From Paenibacillus peoriae KCTC 3763 (GTDB taxonomy: Bacteria; Bacillota; Bacilli; Paenibacillales; Paenibacillaceae), in assembly GCF_000236805.1 (NCBI RefSeq), contig NZ_AGFX01000012.1, forward strand, positions 310,001-374,000: DNA of 64,000 bases, in the 5' to 3' direction. The position numbers and the translations under genes were made by a program. This document shows, one piece after another, positions 27,572 to 36,184 of this stretch; position 1 is the stretch's first letter, and each line of letters starts with the position of its first letter. Below the pieces are notes generated by a model. The model worked only from the letters and a program-made list of their open reading frames with translations. It was not told the DNA's origin and did no database searches.

Positions 27572-28780
27572 TTAGTCGATCTCCTGATTTTTCGTTTCGG
27601 TCCCCAGCAACCCTACAGCGGCTGCTCCAATCAGGATAGCGACGAAGAAAATCCCAAAGATAGCGGGTAACCCAATGCCCTGTCCTACCAATATTCCGAC
27701 CACCAATGGTCCGATTACGCCTCCGATACGGCCAAACGCAGCCGCCATACCCACACCGGTAGAACGGACGGCCGTCGGATACAATTCCGGTGTATAGGCA
27801 TACATCGCTCCCCACGCGCCGAGATTGAAAAAGGACAAGCAAATCCCGGCGGCCAGCAGCATCCCGGCCGTTTCCGCGGTTCCGAACCAAATGGCAGACA
27901 CTGCCGTCAGCAGTAAATAGAGGATCAGGACGAATTTGCGGCCCAGCTTTTCAATCAGATACGCGGCGGTAAAGTAACCTGGTAATTGTGCAAGCGTCAT
28001 GATCAGGACGTACTCAAAGCTTTTAACCAGCTCAAAACCTTTCATGAACATCATGCTCGGCAGCCACAGGAACATACCGTAATAGGAAAATACAACCGTA
28101 AACCATAATATCCACAGCATTAACGTAGACCTGCGATTCGCTCCCGCCCAAATAGAAGCCAGTCTTTCACGTAGTGGAAGCTTGACGCTCTGCTGCTTGT
28201 AACGCGGTGAATCCTCAACAGCCCTGCGCAAATAAAGGGCGTACAGGGCAGGCACCGCACCGAGAATGAAGGCCATCTGCCAACCATACTTCGGGATCAC
28301 AAAATAGGCGATAAGGGCCGACAGAATCCAGCCTGCTGCCCAGAAGCTTTCCAGTAATACAACTGCTCGTCCTCGCTCCTTTACAGGCACCGATTCTGAC
28401 ACCAGCGTCGAAGCTACAGGCAATTCCCCGCCTAAGCCTGCGCCGGCAATAAAACGCAGCACCAGCAGCACTCCAAGACCCGTCGCAAAAGCAGACAGAC
28501 CGCTGGCAATGGAAAAGATCAGCAGCGTCCACACTAATATGGCGCGTCTGCCGTAGCGATCCGCTAAAATCCCGGCCAAAGCGGCCCCAAACACCATTCC
28601 TATTGAATTCATCGAAGTCACCAGACCAATTTGCTCTGAGCCCAAATGCCACTCCTTGGCCAGCGCTGCGACTATAAATGATAGCAGCCCCACATCCATG
28701 GCATCAAAGAGCCAACTGAACCCTGCGCTAAACAGCAGCTTCCTTTTCTTAGCTGGTGGTAATGAAGTTAATTCACTCAT
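27572..28780 (-). CDS. MFS transporter, AHS/NiaP-like
   Basis: A 402-residue, 12-helix major facilitator protein of the aromatic acid:H+ symporter-like group. The signature loop LADRYGRRAILVW after helix 2 and the equivalent LIEKLGRKFVLI after helix 8 are clear, and an acidic residue in helix 1 (SWLFDAMDVGLLSF) matches this group, which includes niacin and aromatic acid carriers. ATG 28780 follows GGGGAG; an earlier in-frame start lacks a site. Substrate unknown. It precedes the OsmC gene by 53 bases. Confidence 0.82.
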   Translation of the reverse strand: MSELTSLPPAKKRKLLFSAGFSWLFDAMDVGLLSFIVAALAKEWHLGSEQIGLVTSMNSIGMVFGAALAGILADRYGRRAILVWTLLIFSIASGLSAFATGLGVLLVLRFIAGAGLGGELPVASTLVSESVPVKERGRAVVLLESFWAAGWILSALIAYFVIPKYGWQMAFILGAVPALYALYLRRAVEDSPRYKQQSVKLPLRERLASIWAGANRRSTLMLWILWFTVVFSYYGMFLWLPSMMFMKGFELVKSFEYVLIMTLAQLPGYFTAAYLIEKLGRKFVLILYLLLTAVSAIWFGTAETAGMLLAAGICLSFFNLGAWGAMYAYTPELYPTAVRSTGVGMAAAFGRIGGVIGPLVVGILVGQGIGLPAIFGIFFVAILIGAAAVGLLGTETKNQEID

Positions 28781-28892
28781 GATTCGCTCTCCCCTAAATG
28801 CATCATATACAGCCGTGTATTCAGGTGTCTTGTCACCCACAGCCTAGCATCTATTGTACCGCAAGCTTGCTGAATCTGCGAGTATTTTACAC

Positions 28893-28927
28893 AGAAAAAA
28901 ACGGAAGATTGCCTACGGCAATTCTCC
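28893..28927 (-). terminator. Intrinsic terminator after a small hydrophobic peptide gene
   Basis: On the minus strand GGAGAATTGCC pairs with GGCAATCTTCC (one G-A mismatch) around a 3-base loop, then GTTTTTTTC. It lies 20 bases past the stop of the 23-codon frame at 28948-29019. Confidence 0.75.
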
Positions 28928-28947
28928 CGCCTTCTGGAACCTGCCAC

Positions 28948-29019
28948 TTACCGGTTTTGGACCAGACCGATGATCGTCACCATGAGCACCAGCAGCTGGA
29001 TGAGTGTATCATTACTCAT
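28948..29019 (-). CDS. Hydrophobic peptide, 23 aa, possible holin-like/type I toxin-like
   Basis: A 23-codon frame starting MSNDTLIQLL, almost entirely a single hydrophobic helix and ending in a polar VQNR tail. GGAGG lies 9 bases before ATG 29019 and a good terminator follows, so it looks like a self-contained unit. Similar one-helix peptides in Firmicutes are annotated as holin-like toxins of type I modules. I could not identify an antisense RNA with certainty, so the role is open. Confidence 0.45.
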   Translation of the reverse strand: MSNDTLIQLLVLMVTIIGLVQNR

Positions 29020-29173
29020 TCCAATCGCCTCCATCCCATATGAGATACTCCTTCGGCCGTTTCCCCTCTCCCCGGATTATGACGCTTGTTCCCCAATACA
29101 TACCTATGCAGGCAGCGGGCAGCTTATGATCTTGGTGAATGAAAAATCTCCATTCTTAAAAATATTCATACGT

Positions 29174-29848
29174 TCAAGGCTTGATCCAGGAATATTGCAA
29201 ATCCATTTCCTGAATACATTCGCGACTATCGTGTTCATCATTCGCCACCAGCGGAGTCACTGGATAGATGCTCATATCGCCTTGCTCATACGTGTGCAGT
29301 AACGGCAGCAGTTCATCTACGTTCTGGATGGATGGGTCCAGCCATGAATCTATATGTTCGGATTCGAGAATGGCCGGCATACGACTGTCGAATTCACGGA
29401 TATCCGCATTGGCCTGAACCGTCATCATTGTACAGGTCCGCAGCGGCTCCTTACGACTATCCTGCCATATTTCATATAAACCCGCGACCGCAAACATTTT
29501 CTGTTCCGGCAGCACCACACGTACAGCACACATGCGTTTACCTAATTTTCTCCAATAATAAAATCCGTTGCAGGGGATAATACAGCGCCGGGTTTCCGCC
29601 ATCTTGCGATAGCTCGGATTTACCCGAAGTGAATTTAAGTCGGCGTTGACACAATCCTTCCCCCAGTAGGGGATAAAACCCCAGCGGAATTCATCAAGCA
29701 CCCGTTCTCCATCCTGATGCAGCACAATCGGAATATGCTGGGTGGGACTCATGTTATAACGTGTTTTGTAATAATACATCACTCGTTGTATAGCAAAATG
29801 GTCCCTTACCTCATCCAAATCCGCTGATAACGAAAATCTTTTGCACAT
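29174..29848 (-). CDS. SRAP (SOS response-associated peptidase) domain protein, YedK/HMCES-like
   Basis: A 224-residue protein that would crosslink to abasic sites in single-stranded DNA through its N-terminal cysteine. Cys2 (MCKRF) becomes residue 1 after Met removal; the NARSE-like block appears as VNADLNSLRVNPSYRKM and the CIIPCNGFYYWRK block is conserved. The family's active-site Glu in the NARSE block is replaced by Asn/Ser here, and a His in the late block (SEHIDSW) is present. B. subtilis relatives are YoqW and YoaM. Alone in its transcript; no LexA box noticed. Confidence 0.85.
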   Translation of the reverse strand: MCKRFSLSADLDEVRDHFAIQRVMYYYKTRYNMSPTQHIPIVLHQDGERVLDEFRWGFIPYWGKDCVNADLNSLRVNPSYRKMAETRRCIIPCNGFYYWRKLGKRMCAVRVVLPEQKMFAVAGLYEIWQDSRKEPLRTCTMMTVQANADIREFDSRMPAILESEHIDSWLDPSIQNVDELLPLLHTYEQGDMSIYPVTPLVANDEHDSRECIQEMDLQYSWIKP

Positions 29849-29931
29849 ATGCGCTTCTTCCTTCCGCCTTTTTCATCTATTGTGCGGATATACAAGGAAA
29901 AATATGCATAAGCAAGGATTGTATATAGCAA

Positions 29932-29961
29932 TATCCCCGCAGTTGTGAAGCTACGGGGATA
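29932..29961 (-). terminator. Hairpin after gnd
   Basis: TATCCCCG and CGGGGATA form an 8-bp stem about 20 bases beyond the gnd stop. The T-run is poor, so confidence is moderate. Confidence 0.5.
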
Positions 29962-29981
29962 GGTACTAACTTATATCGTTC

Positions 29982-30875
29982 TTACTTCTTTTCAACCGCG
30001 TGACCGCCAAATTCATTGCGCAGTGCAGCAACCACTTTACCGTTGAACGTGTCGGTGTCAAGAGAACGGTAACGCATCAGCAGGGACAGAGCAATGACCG
30101 GAGTCGCTGCCTGAATGTCCAATGCTTCCTCAACCGTCCATTTACCTTCACCGGAAGAGTGCATAACCCCGCGGATTTCATCCAGGTTCGCATCCTTGGA
30201 GAATGCACGTTCAGTCAAGCCCATCAGCCAGGAGCGAATAACGGAGCCATTGTTCCACACGCGCGCTACTTGCTCATAGTCAAAGTCAAAGTTGCTTTTC
30301 TCCAGCACTTCAAATCCTTCACCGATGGAAGCCATCATGCCGTACTCCACACCGTTGTGAACCATTTTGAGAAAATGTCCGCTACCGGATTTACCTGCAT
30401 ACAGATAGCCATTTTCCACTGCTGTATCGCGGAAAATAGGCTCAACAACCGCCCATGCCTCCGGGTCGCCGCCGATCATATAACATGCACCATTGCGTGC
30501 GCCTTCCATACCGCCGGACGTTCCTGCATCCATGAAGCTGATGCCGTATTCTTTTAGACGGGTATGACGGGCAATGGACTCTTTGTAATGAGAGTTGCCA
30601 CCTTCAATAATGATGTCCCCTTTGGACAGCAATGGTTGAAGCTGATCCAGCACAGTATCAACAATTTGATGAGGAACCATAATCCACAGAACTCTTGGAG
30701 ACTGGGTTGCCTGTACAAGCTCTTCCAATGTGGAAGCACCTGCAGCACCATAATCCTTCATTTCTTGAATCGCTGCTGCATTCACGTCATAAGCAACAAC
30801 TTCATGCTGATGGTCGATCAGGTTTTTTCCGAGATTCAAGCCCATTTTTCCCAAACCAATTAGTCCAACTTGCAT
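29982..30875 (-). CDS. 6-phosphogluconate dehydrogenase, short (YqeC/GndA-like) type
   Basis: Oxidatively decarboxylates 6-phosphogluconate to ribulose 5-phosphate. The 297-residue protein is the short form lacking the second helical repeat of the 470-residue Gnd. Visible parts are the Rossmann motif GLIGLGKMGLNLGKNL, the substrate-binding DAGTSGGMEGARNG block and the catalytic Lys region SGHFLKMVHNGVEYG. Short forms are often NAD-preferring. ATG 30875 follows AGGAGG with 8 bases. It follows zwf by 48 bases, giving an oxidative pentose phosphate operon. Confidence 0.93.
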   Translation of the reverse strand: MQVGLIGLGKMGLNLGKNLIDHQHEVVAYDVNAAAIQEMKDYGAAGASTLEELVQATQSPRVLWIMVPHQIVDTVLDQLQPLLSKGDIIIEGGNSHYKESIARHTRLKEYGISFMDAGTSGGMEGARNGACYMIGGDPEAWAVVEPIFRDTAVENGYLYAGKSGSGHFLKMVHNGVEYGMMASIGEGFEVLEKSNFDFDYEQVARVWNNGSVIRSWLMGLTERAFSKDANLDEIRGVMHSSGEGKWTVEEALDIQAATPVIALSLLMRYRSLDTDTFNGKVVAALRNEFGGHAVEKK

Positions 30876-30923
30876 TGTAAAGGCCTCCTGCCGTAGCAAA
30901 ATATATTGTCTATTTGTTAATGT

Positions 30924-32426
30924 TTATGAACGAACAACTGCTTTCTCAGGACTTTCAGACTTTTGATCCAGCCACCATGTAAAGCCCTGTTCCTGCAACA
31001 ATTGATCCGAGGCTTTTGGACCATAGGAGCCTGCTGCATAGGTGTGAAGCGGAACCTCTCCACGAGCAAAAGCTTCCAGCACGGGTTGTACCCACATCCA
31101 TGAAAGCTCAACTTCATTCCAGTGAGCAAAGAAGGTGGAATCGCCGCGCAGCGCATCAAAGATAAGGCGCTCATAAGCTTCCGGTACATCCTTGTTCTCA
31201 GAATCATAGTTCATCAGAACCGTCTCCAGTTGACCATTGTTCAACGGGTCTTTACTGTTCAGACGCAGAGTTACTTTTTCATCTGGATTCACATGCATGA
31301 TAAGTAAGTTTGGTTCAGATGGCTGCCCTTGAGCAGCATATGGATCTGTGCTGTCCTGTTTGAATTCCACGATGATACGTGTGGATTTTTCCTTCATGCG
31401 TTTGCCAGTGCGAATATAGAATGGCACGCCTGACCATTGCTCATTATCAATCCATAGACGAGCTGAAATAAATGTATCATTTTGTGAATCAGGCTCAATA
31501 CCCGGTTCTTCTTTATAAGAAGGAACTGCGTTTCCGTTAATCTCACCGCTCGTATATTGTCCTCTAACCACACTGGAAGCAATATCCGAAGGATCAAGCG
31601 CACGCAATGCCTTCATAACCTTGCTTTTCTCGTCACGCACCTGTCCAGCTGTTACATGTTTAGGCTTGTTCATGGCTGCCATCATCAGCACCTGTAGCAT
31701 GTGATTTTGTACCATGTCACGAATAGCTCCGGAATGATCGTAGTATCCAGCACGTTCTTCAACCCCTACGATCTCGGAAGCGGTAATTTGTACATTGGCA
31801 ATGTACTGATTGTTCCAAACTCCTTGAAGCAATGGATTAGCAAATTTCAAGGCTTCCAGGTTTTGCACCATCGGCTTGCCCAAGTAGTGGTCAATACGGT
31901 AAATCTCATCCTCAGCAAATGTTCTGCTCAAACGATCATTCAGCTCGCGTGCAGATTCCAGATCATGTCCAAACGGTTTTTCGATAATGAGCCGTTTCCA
32001 GCCCTTGGTTTCGGCCAGACCGCTTTCCCGGATATTGAGGGCAATCACATCAAAAAATTCCGGTGCCACCGATAAATAAAACATGCGGTTCCCCGGAATT
32101 CCCAAATCATTTTCACGTTGCTCAACAAGCTGCAGCAGCTTTTTATAATCTTCCGGATGATTGACGTTCAAAGCGCTATAGCGGAAAGCACTCAGGAATT
32201 GATCCATCTGTGCACGGTCATCATTCACGTGTCTGGAGAAATCCTTAATGGACTGCTCTACATTACTTTGAAACTGCTCATCAGCCACTTCACGGCGCCC
32301 CATCCCAATTACAGAAAAGGAAGCCGGAATTTTACCTTCTACAAACAAATTATACAAGGCAGGGTAAATTTTGCGTTTCGCCAAATCCCCTGTCGCTCCA
32401 AATAAGACAAAAGTCATTGAATCCAT
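30924..32426 (-). CDS. zwf: Glucose-6-phosphate 1-dehydrogenase
   Basis: Catalyses the first oxidative step of the pentose phosphate pathway, making NADPH. The 500-residue protein shows the nucleotide-binding FGATGDLAKRKIYPALY motif and the active-site block RIDHYLGKPMVQN (normally RIDHYLGKE). The Glu-to-Pro change at the end of the motif, KPMVQN, is a common variant. Start ATG 32426 follows AAGGA. First gene of zwf-gnd. Confidence 0.96.
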   Translation of the reverse strand: MDSMTFVLFGATGDLAKRKIYPALYNLFVEGKIPASFSVIGMGRREVADEQFQSNVEQSIKDFSRHVNDDRAQMDQFLSAFRYSALNVNHPEDYKKLLQLVEQRENDLGIPGNRMFYLSVAPEFFDVIALNIRESGLAETKGWKRLIIEKPFGHDLESARELNDRLSRTFAEDEIYRIDHYLGKPMVQNLEALKFANPLLQGVWNNQYIANVQITASEIVGVEERAGYYDHSGAIRDMVQNHMLQVLMMAAMNKPKHVTAGQVRDEKSKVMKALRALDPSDIASSVVRGQYTSGEINGNAVPSYKEEPGIEPDSQNDTFISARLWIDNEQWSGVPFYIRTGKRMKEKSTRIIVEFKQDSTDPYAAQGQPSEPNLLIMHVNPDEKVTLRLNSKDPLNNGQLETVLMNYDSENKDVPEAYERLIFDALRGDSTFFAHWNEVELSWMWVQPVLEAFARGEVPLHTYAAGSYGPKASDQLLQEQGFTWWLDQKSESPEKAVVRS

Positions 32427-32648
32427 GAATTATTCCTTCTTCCCATTATAAAAGATGAGGTTATTAAAAGTTACCTGAGGAATTAACGTAACCCATAATA
32501 CACCCAAAATAAGGGGCAAGTCAATCAAATTTTAGCAAATTCGTGAACATTCGAAATATCCTGTAATGATAACGTTTTCTGTGGTATGATTGACGAATGG
32601 AAAGAGAAAATAATGTTAAAAATGTTACAGTTACTACAACATGATACA

Positions 32649-32683
32649 GTTACTATTGGTATACAGAGTTACTTTTAGTATAC
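32649..32683. promoter_or_regulatory. Tandem HxlR-type operators before the HxlR gene
   Basis: GTTACTATTGGTATAC (32649-32664) and GTTACTTTTAGTATAC (32668-32683) share the pattern GTTAC-N5-GTATAC, spaced 19 bases apart. They lie 36-70 bases before the regulator's start. TTACTTTT-GTA also occurs before the nitroreductase gene, so autoregulation and control of that gene by the same protein is likely. Confidence 0.6.
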
Positions 32684-32718
32684 TGTTTCAAACAACAATG
32701 AAATTGAGGGGATTCAAG

Positions 32719-33039
32719 ATGAGCGACGACAGGCAGCCCAAGCTTTTGTGCGGTAAGGTGGAACAGTCCTTTCAGATCATCAGCAAAAAATGGACCGCTC
32801 TCATCATTCATGCTTTGATGGAACATCCCAAACGATTCAGTGAAATTCATGTCTCCATACCTGATCTTAGCAAACGTATGCTGAACGAGCGCATCAAGGA
32901 ACTGGAGCTTTCCGGCCTGATCCTTCGCAATGTCATCACAGAGCGGCCTGTGCGTACCGAGTATTCGCTGACACGCAAGGGAAAGGAACTCGGTGATGCA
33001 TTGAATGGTGTAGAGAGTTGGGCCGAAAGATGGCTCTAA
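32719..33039 (+). CDS. HxlR family transcriptional regulator
   Basis: A 106-residue winged-helix protein. The early Cys in KLLCGKVEQSFQIISKKW is the position used for thiol sensing by YodB/CatR-like proteins, and the DLSKRMLNERIKELELSGL recognition region is typical. ATG 32719 follows GAGGGG with 8 bases; the open frame upstream lacks a site. Matching operator-like motifs occur upstream of this gene and of the divergent nitroreductase 1.2 kb away, suggesting a quinone or electrophile response. Confidence 0.88.
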   Translation: MSDDRQPKLLCGKVEQSFQIISKKWTALIIHALMEHPKRFSEIHVSIPDLSKRMLNERIKELELSGLILRNVITERPVRTEYSLTRKGKELGDALNGVESWAERWL

Positions 33040-33182
33040 CCGCCAACAGGAGATCGTCCTACACGGTCTCCTGTTATTGTGTTACCTTTTAAGGATCATA
33101 ATACAGGCTAACGTACGAAAATAATGGTACAACCACGCGGGCAGCTCATGATTTTGGATTGAGCCAAGAAAGGATGAGTCGG

Positions 33183-33512
33183 ATGGCATTTGGCATTACC
33201 CGACAGGAGCTTACAGCCTGGAAAAGAGAGGTCAGTCGCGGTGAAATTGCTTTTCTGACGCATTACTGGCTGGATAATCGTTTTCCAGGAATTACAACGG
33301 TCACCAAGGTAGGCTGCTCCGATTTGGACAAGCTGCGCTTATGGTGCAACAATAACGGTTTGGACCCTCGATATATTCATCAGCGTCAGCCCTATCCTCA
33401 TTTTGATTTGATCGGCAGCAAGCAAACGGAGATTTTACGTAAATACGGCATGAGCGATCAGTTGAATCGCTTCGGCCATCATCTTCAAACGGGTATACAT
33501 CCACCCTTTTAA
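33183..33512 (+). CDS. Conserved hypothetical protein, YneQ-like
   Basis: A 109-residue protein rich in aromatic residues, with blocks FLTHYWLDNRFPG, TTVTKVGCSDLDKL and PHFDLIGSKQ that recall the uncharacterised Bacillus YneQ family. ATG 33183 follows AAAGGAT; an earlier in-frame ATG is less likely. No domain of known function is visible. A hairpin follows. Confidence 0.7.
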   Translation: MAFGITRQELTAWKREVSRGEIAFLTHYWLDNRFPGITTVTKVGCSDLDKLRLWCNNNGLDPRYIHQRQPYPHFDLIGSKQTEILRKYGMSDQLNRFGHHLQTGIHPPF

Positions 33513-33545
33513 ACCGCAGCTCTTAGGGTTGCGGTACTTTTGTTT
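33513..33545 (+). terminator. Hairpin after the YneQ-like gene
   Basis: ACCGCA and TGCGGT pair around a 15-base loop and run into ACTTTTG just after the stop codon. Confidence 0.55.
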
Positions 33546-33572
33546 GATTAGTCACGTAATGAATAAAATGGC

Positions 33573-33599
33573 AAAAAGCACTGTGCGTACCACAGTGCT
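33573..33599 (-). terminator. Intrinsic terminator after the nitroreductase gene
   Basis: AGCACTGTG and CACAGTGCT form a perfect 9-bp stem with a 5-base loop; the minus strand continues with TTTTTG. It lies about 40 bases past the nitroreductase stop. Confidence 0.8.
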
Positions 33600-33637
33600 C
33601 TGCTCAGGATGAAACCTGATCGTTTATATTGTCTGAC

Positions 33638-34240
33638 TTATTTAAACGTTTTTACGCGTTCTTCTACAGGCTGGAATTCTTTATCACCTGGTTGGAAGGT
33701 TGGTTTACCGAATGGCATTTCAGCAATCAGCTTCCAGTGTTCAGGGATGTTCCATTCATTTTTTACTTTTTCGTCAATCAAAGGGTTGTAATGCTGAAGG
33801 GATGCGCCCAGTCCTTCTTGCTCCAGAGCCGTCCATACTACCAGTTGCAGCATACCATTGGATTGGTTGGACCAGATTGGGAAATTGTCCGCATACGCTT
33901 CAAATTGTTGTTGCAGACCCGCTACAACGTTGTTGTCTTCAAAGAACAAGACCGTTCCGTAGCCGCTGCGGAAGCCGTTCATTTTCTCAGCAGTAGACTT
34001 GAATTGCTCTTCGTTGCCTACAACCTCACGCAAAATATGTTCAGTAATATTCCACAGTTTGTCATGCTGTTCTCCGAGCAATACCACTGCGCGTGAAGTT
34101 TGGGAGTTAAAAGAGGTAGGTGTATACTTCACAGCTTCCTCTACAATTTCTTGAATCTTTTGATCGGAAATGACCTGTTCTTTGCTGATCCCGTAATAGG
34201 AGCGTCTTTCTTTCAGAGCTGTAAAGAAGTCTTTGGACAT
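33638..34240 (-). CDS. Nitroreductase family protein
   Basis: A 200-residue FMN-dependent oxidoreductase of the nitroreductase fold, HBN1/YfkO-like. The N-terminal FFTALKERRSYYGIS supplies the FMN phosphate-binding Arg residues, and EAVKYTPTSFNSQTSRAVVL is the usual second block. AAIDALGIGAS-like sequence appears as LEQEGLGASLQHYNP. ATG 34240 follows AGGAGG. A motif matching the HxlR operators lies in its leader, so quinone or electrophile induction is likely. Confidence 0.9.
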   Translation of the reverse strand: MSKDFFTALKERRSYYGISKEQVISDQKIQEIVEEAVKYTPTSFNSQTSRAVVLLGEQHDKLWNITEHILREVVGNEEQFKSTAEKMNGFRSGYGTVLFFEDNNVVAGLQQQFEAYADNFPIWSNQSNGMLQLVVWTALEQEGLGASLQHYNPLIDEKVKNEWNIPEHWKLIAEMPFGKPTFQPGDKEFQPVEERVKTFK

Positions 34241-34266
34241 TTTTGTTACCTCCTGAGAAAAATTAA

Positions 34267-34280
34267 TTACTTTTCGTAAC
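34267..34280. promoter_or_regulatory. HxlR-type operator before the nitroreductase gene
   Basis: TTACTTTTCGTAAC is an inverted repeat (TTAC-N5-GTAA) about 30 bases before the start codon and shares TTACTTTT-GTA with the site before the HxlR gene. Confidence 0.6.
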
Positions 34281-34348
34281 TAAATATATATTACACTTAT
34301 CTTAATGTCAAGAGATTTCTTTTTAAATATTACCACTTGCCTGACGAT

Positions 34349-34633
34349 TTATACATCGCCTTTATATTTTTTTTCACTAGAAGAGGTATGCTTGGTTACG
34401 TCCTTGTCGAATTCCTCTTCGAGTTCCATCTTTAAATCCTCTATGGGAATAGCATCTACTGTCTGCTCACTCTCAAAGCGGTCAAACAAGCTCTCCTGCT
34501 CTGTCGGATACTGCTCCGCATGATCTCGGCTTACGGGCTGCTCCTGAGCAGCATGCTTCGCTGTCCCTCTCCCTGTCTGTTCCTTCCCGCCATTCTGATT
34601 CTGGTGGCGCAGCTCGTCGTCAAATGGGGTCAT
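34349..34633 (-). CDS. Hydrophilic hypothetical protein, 94 aa
   Basis: A 94-residue, strongly polar protein rich in Glu, Gln, Asp and Lys, with no predicted membrane segment and probably little fixed structure. ATG 34633 has GGAAGGGAAG ahead; an earlier in-frame start at 34669 is weaker. I do not recognise the family. Small spore or stress proteins in Bacilli can look similar, but nothing specific supports that here. Confidence 0.55.
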   Translation of the reverse strand: MTPFDDELRHQNQNGGKEQTGRGTAKHAAQEQPVSRDHAEQYPTEQESLFDRFESEQTVDAIPIEDLKMELEEEFDKDVTKHTSSSEKKYKGDV

Positions 34634-34710
34634 TTTGGCTTCCCTTCCTCTCGGCTTGGTTGGTTCCATAGTATACTTTTACCTTCCAGCACAGGGATTA
34701 AACGCAAAAA

Positions 34711-34738
34711 AGAGAAAATCTCCGTAAAGATTTTCTCT
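34711..34738 (-). terminator. Intrinsic terminator after the ferredoxin-like gene
   Basis: AGAGAAAATCT and AGATTTTCTCT form an 11-bp stem with a 6-base loop; the minus strand continues TTTTTTG. Confidence 0.85.
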
Positions 34739-34766
34739 TCCTATGCCTATTTGATCACTTATTGGG

Positions 34767-35093
34767 TTATTCCGAACGGGATTTGCCTGCACACTCATGA
34801 AAAAGATGAGTTTCCAGCTTTTCTCCCTCTACGAGCTTCTGTACCAGCTGTGTCCCCGCAGCAGGCGTCATCTGGCCATACCAGTCGCCTTGAGGGTATA
34901 CGATCACAACCGCAGCATCGTGACAACGACCATTACAGCGAGTTCTGGTCGTATGAATATAAGCATCTGCATTTTGTTTGCGAATTTCATCCCGGATTGC
35001 TTGTGTCACTTCTTCACCCTCATGTCGCATACATGTACCTCCATTACAGATCAATACATGGTGCTTCATCGGTTCTAATTCAAATATAGCCAT
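34767..35093 (-). CDS. Thioredoxin-like (2Fe-2S) ferredoxin domain protein
   Basis: A 108-residue protein with the four-cysteine pattern of thioredoxin-fold ferredoxins: Cys in VLICNGGTC (two) and TRCNGRC (two), then an HECAGK near the C-terminus. Probably carries a 2Fe-2S cluster and transfers electrons; partner unknown. ATG 35093 follows GGGGAAG. It is 32 bases behind the metallophosphoesterase gene and probably co-transcribed with it. Confidence 0.82.
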   Translation of the reverse strand: MAIFELEPMKHHVLICNGGTCMRHEGEEVTQAIRDEIRKQNADAYIHTTRTRCNGRCHDAAVVIVYPQGDWYGQMTPAAGTQLVQKLVEGEKLETHLFHECAGKSRSE

Positions 35094-35125
35094 AGCTTCC
35101 CCTTTATTCAACGGTTGTTGATTGA

Positions 35126-35626
35126 TTAATGTTTATCTGGATAAAGAACAAGCTGTGCTTCCAACCGTCCACCTATAAGGTTTAGCACGATAAATGAGTA
35201 TTCGTCCTCACCACGCTTGTCAGTCGGAGAACCGGGATTCAAGACAAGCAGCTCTCCCACCCTTTTGACCACCGGAATATGCGAGTGTCCGTAAATCAGA
35301 CAATCCAACGGTTCTCCCTTAAACGTATTCAGCGCAATATTCTCTGTCGAGCCACGCCAGCCGTGCCCGTGAACCATACCAATCCGTTTGCCCCGGGCTT
35401 CAACGATTCGTTGATAGCCCAAGCGATCTACGATGTCTATTCCATCATTGTTTCCGGCAATGCCTTGTACAGGTGCAAATTCAGCCAGGCGTTCATATAC
35501 GAACCAGTCCGTCCAGTCTCCGGCATGGAGAATGAGATCACTGTCTTTTAACTCCTGTACAAGCCGACTCGGAAGCGCTTTACTTCGATACGGCATATGT
35601 GTATCGGAAAGTACGACGATTTTCAT
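35126..35626 (-). CDS. Metallophosphoesterase, YfcE-like
   Basis: A 166-residue calcineurin-type phosphoesterase. All metal-ligand motifs are present: VLSDTHMP (D-x-H), HAGDWTD (G-D), GNND, then MVHGHGW and IYGHSHIP (GH-x-H), and NPGSP. It would hydrolyse phosphodiesters; natural substrate unknown. ATG 35626 follows AAGGAG with 8 bases. Confidence 0.88.
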   Translation of the reverse strand: MKIVVLSDTHMPYRSKALPSRLVQELKDSDLILHAGDWTDWFVYERLAEFAPVQGIAGNNDGIDIVDRLGYQRIVEARGKRIGMVHGHGWRGSTENIALNTFKGEPLDCLIYGHSHIPVVKRVGELLVLNPGSPTDKRGEDEYSFIVLNLIGGRLEAQLVLYPDKH

Positions 35627-35650
35627 ATTCAATTCTCCTTACCGGCGTCT

Positions 35651-36085
35651 TTACACAGACGAGCTCTGGTGTCCAATCCGCTGCTGGAGTGCCTGTTCCA
35701 GATCTTGCAGCGTAACGGTCTCGAAAAACGTCTGTATTTTCTCCTCTGCCACGGTATATAAACCGTCTAACAAAGCGTCTATGTTTTTGCCTACCTCACA
35801 ATTATGATTACTGTCGGCATGAATAGCGAACAACGGCCCTTCATCCTTGGTCGCTTCATATATCATTTTAAGATTCATGTTGGAACTCGACATACTCAAA
35901 CGAAAGCCACGTGCTCCCGGCGAGGAATCAACCAGACCTGCTTGCTTGAGTCGGCTCATAATTCTTCTCACGACGACCGGGTTCGTATTGATGCTGGAAG
36001 CAATAAGCGTCGAAGTCATTCGCTCCGGCGCTCCTTCAGCCAGTAGAAGCAGACAATGGATACTAACGGAAAAATGGGTACTCAT
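35651..36085 (-). CDS. Rrf2 family transcriptional regulator
   Basis: A 144-residue winged-helix protein of the Rrf2 family, YwnA-like. The HTH covers TLIASSINTNPVVVRRIMSRL, and the wing follows at SSPGARGFRLSM. A single Cys lies in NHNCEVG rather than the three-Cys set that binds Fe-S in IscR, so it more probably senses thiol or has another ligand. ATG 36085 follows AAAGGTGG. It is 24 bases upstream of the phosphoesterase gene. Confidence 0.87.
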   Translation of the reverse strand: MSTHFSVSIHCLLLLAEGAPERMTSTLIASSINTNPVVVRRIMSRLKQAGLVDSSPGARGFRLSMSSSNMNLKMIYEATKDEGPLFAIHADSNHNCEVGKNIDALLDGLYTVAEEKIQTFFETVTLQDLEQALQQRIGHQSSSV

Positions 36086-36184
36086 GTTAACCACCTTTAT
36101 ATGTGTGCCTCATTAAATGTTGTGTAAAATGCATACCTACATCATACCACAATAACGAGGCATCAACACAGCGCTTACTGCGCC

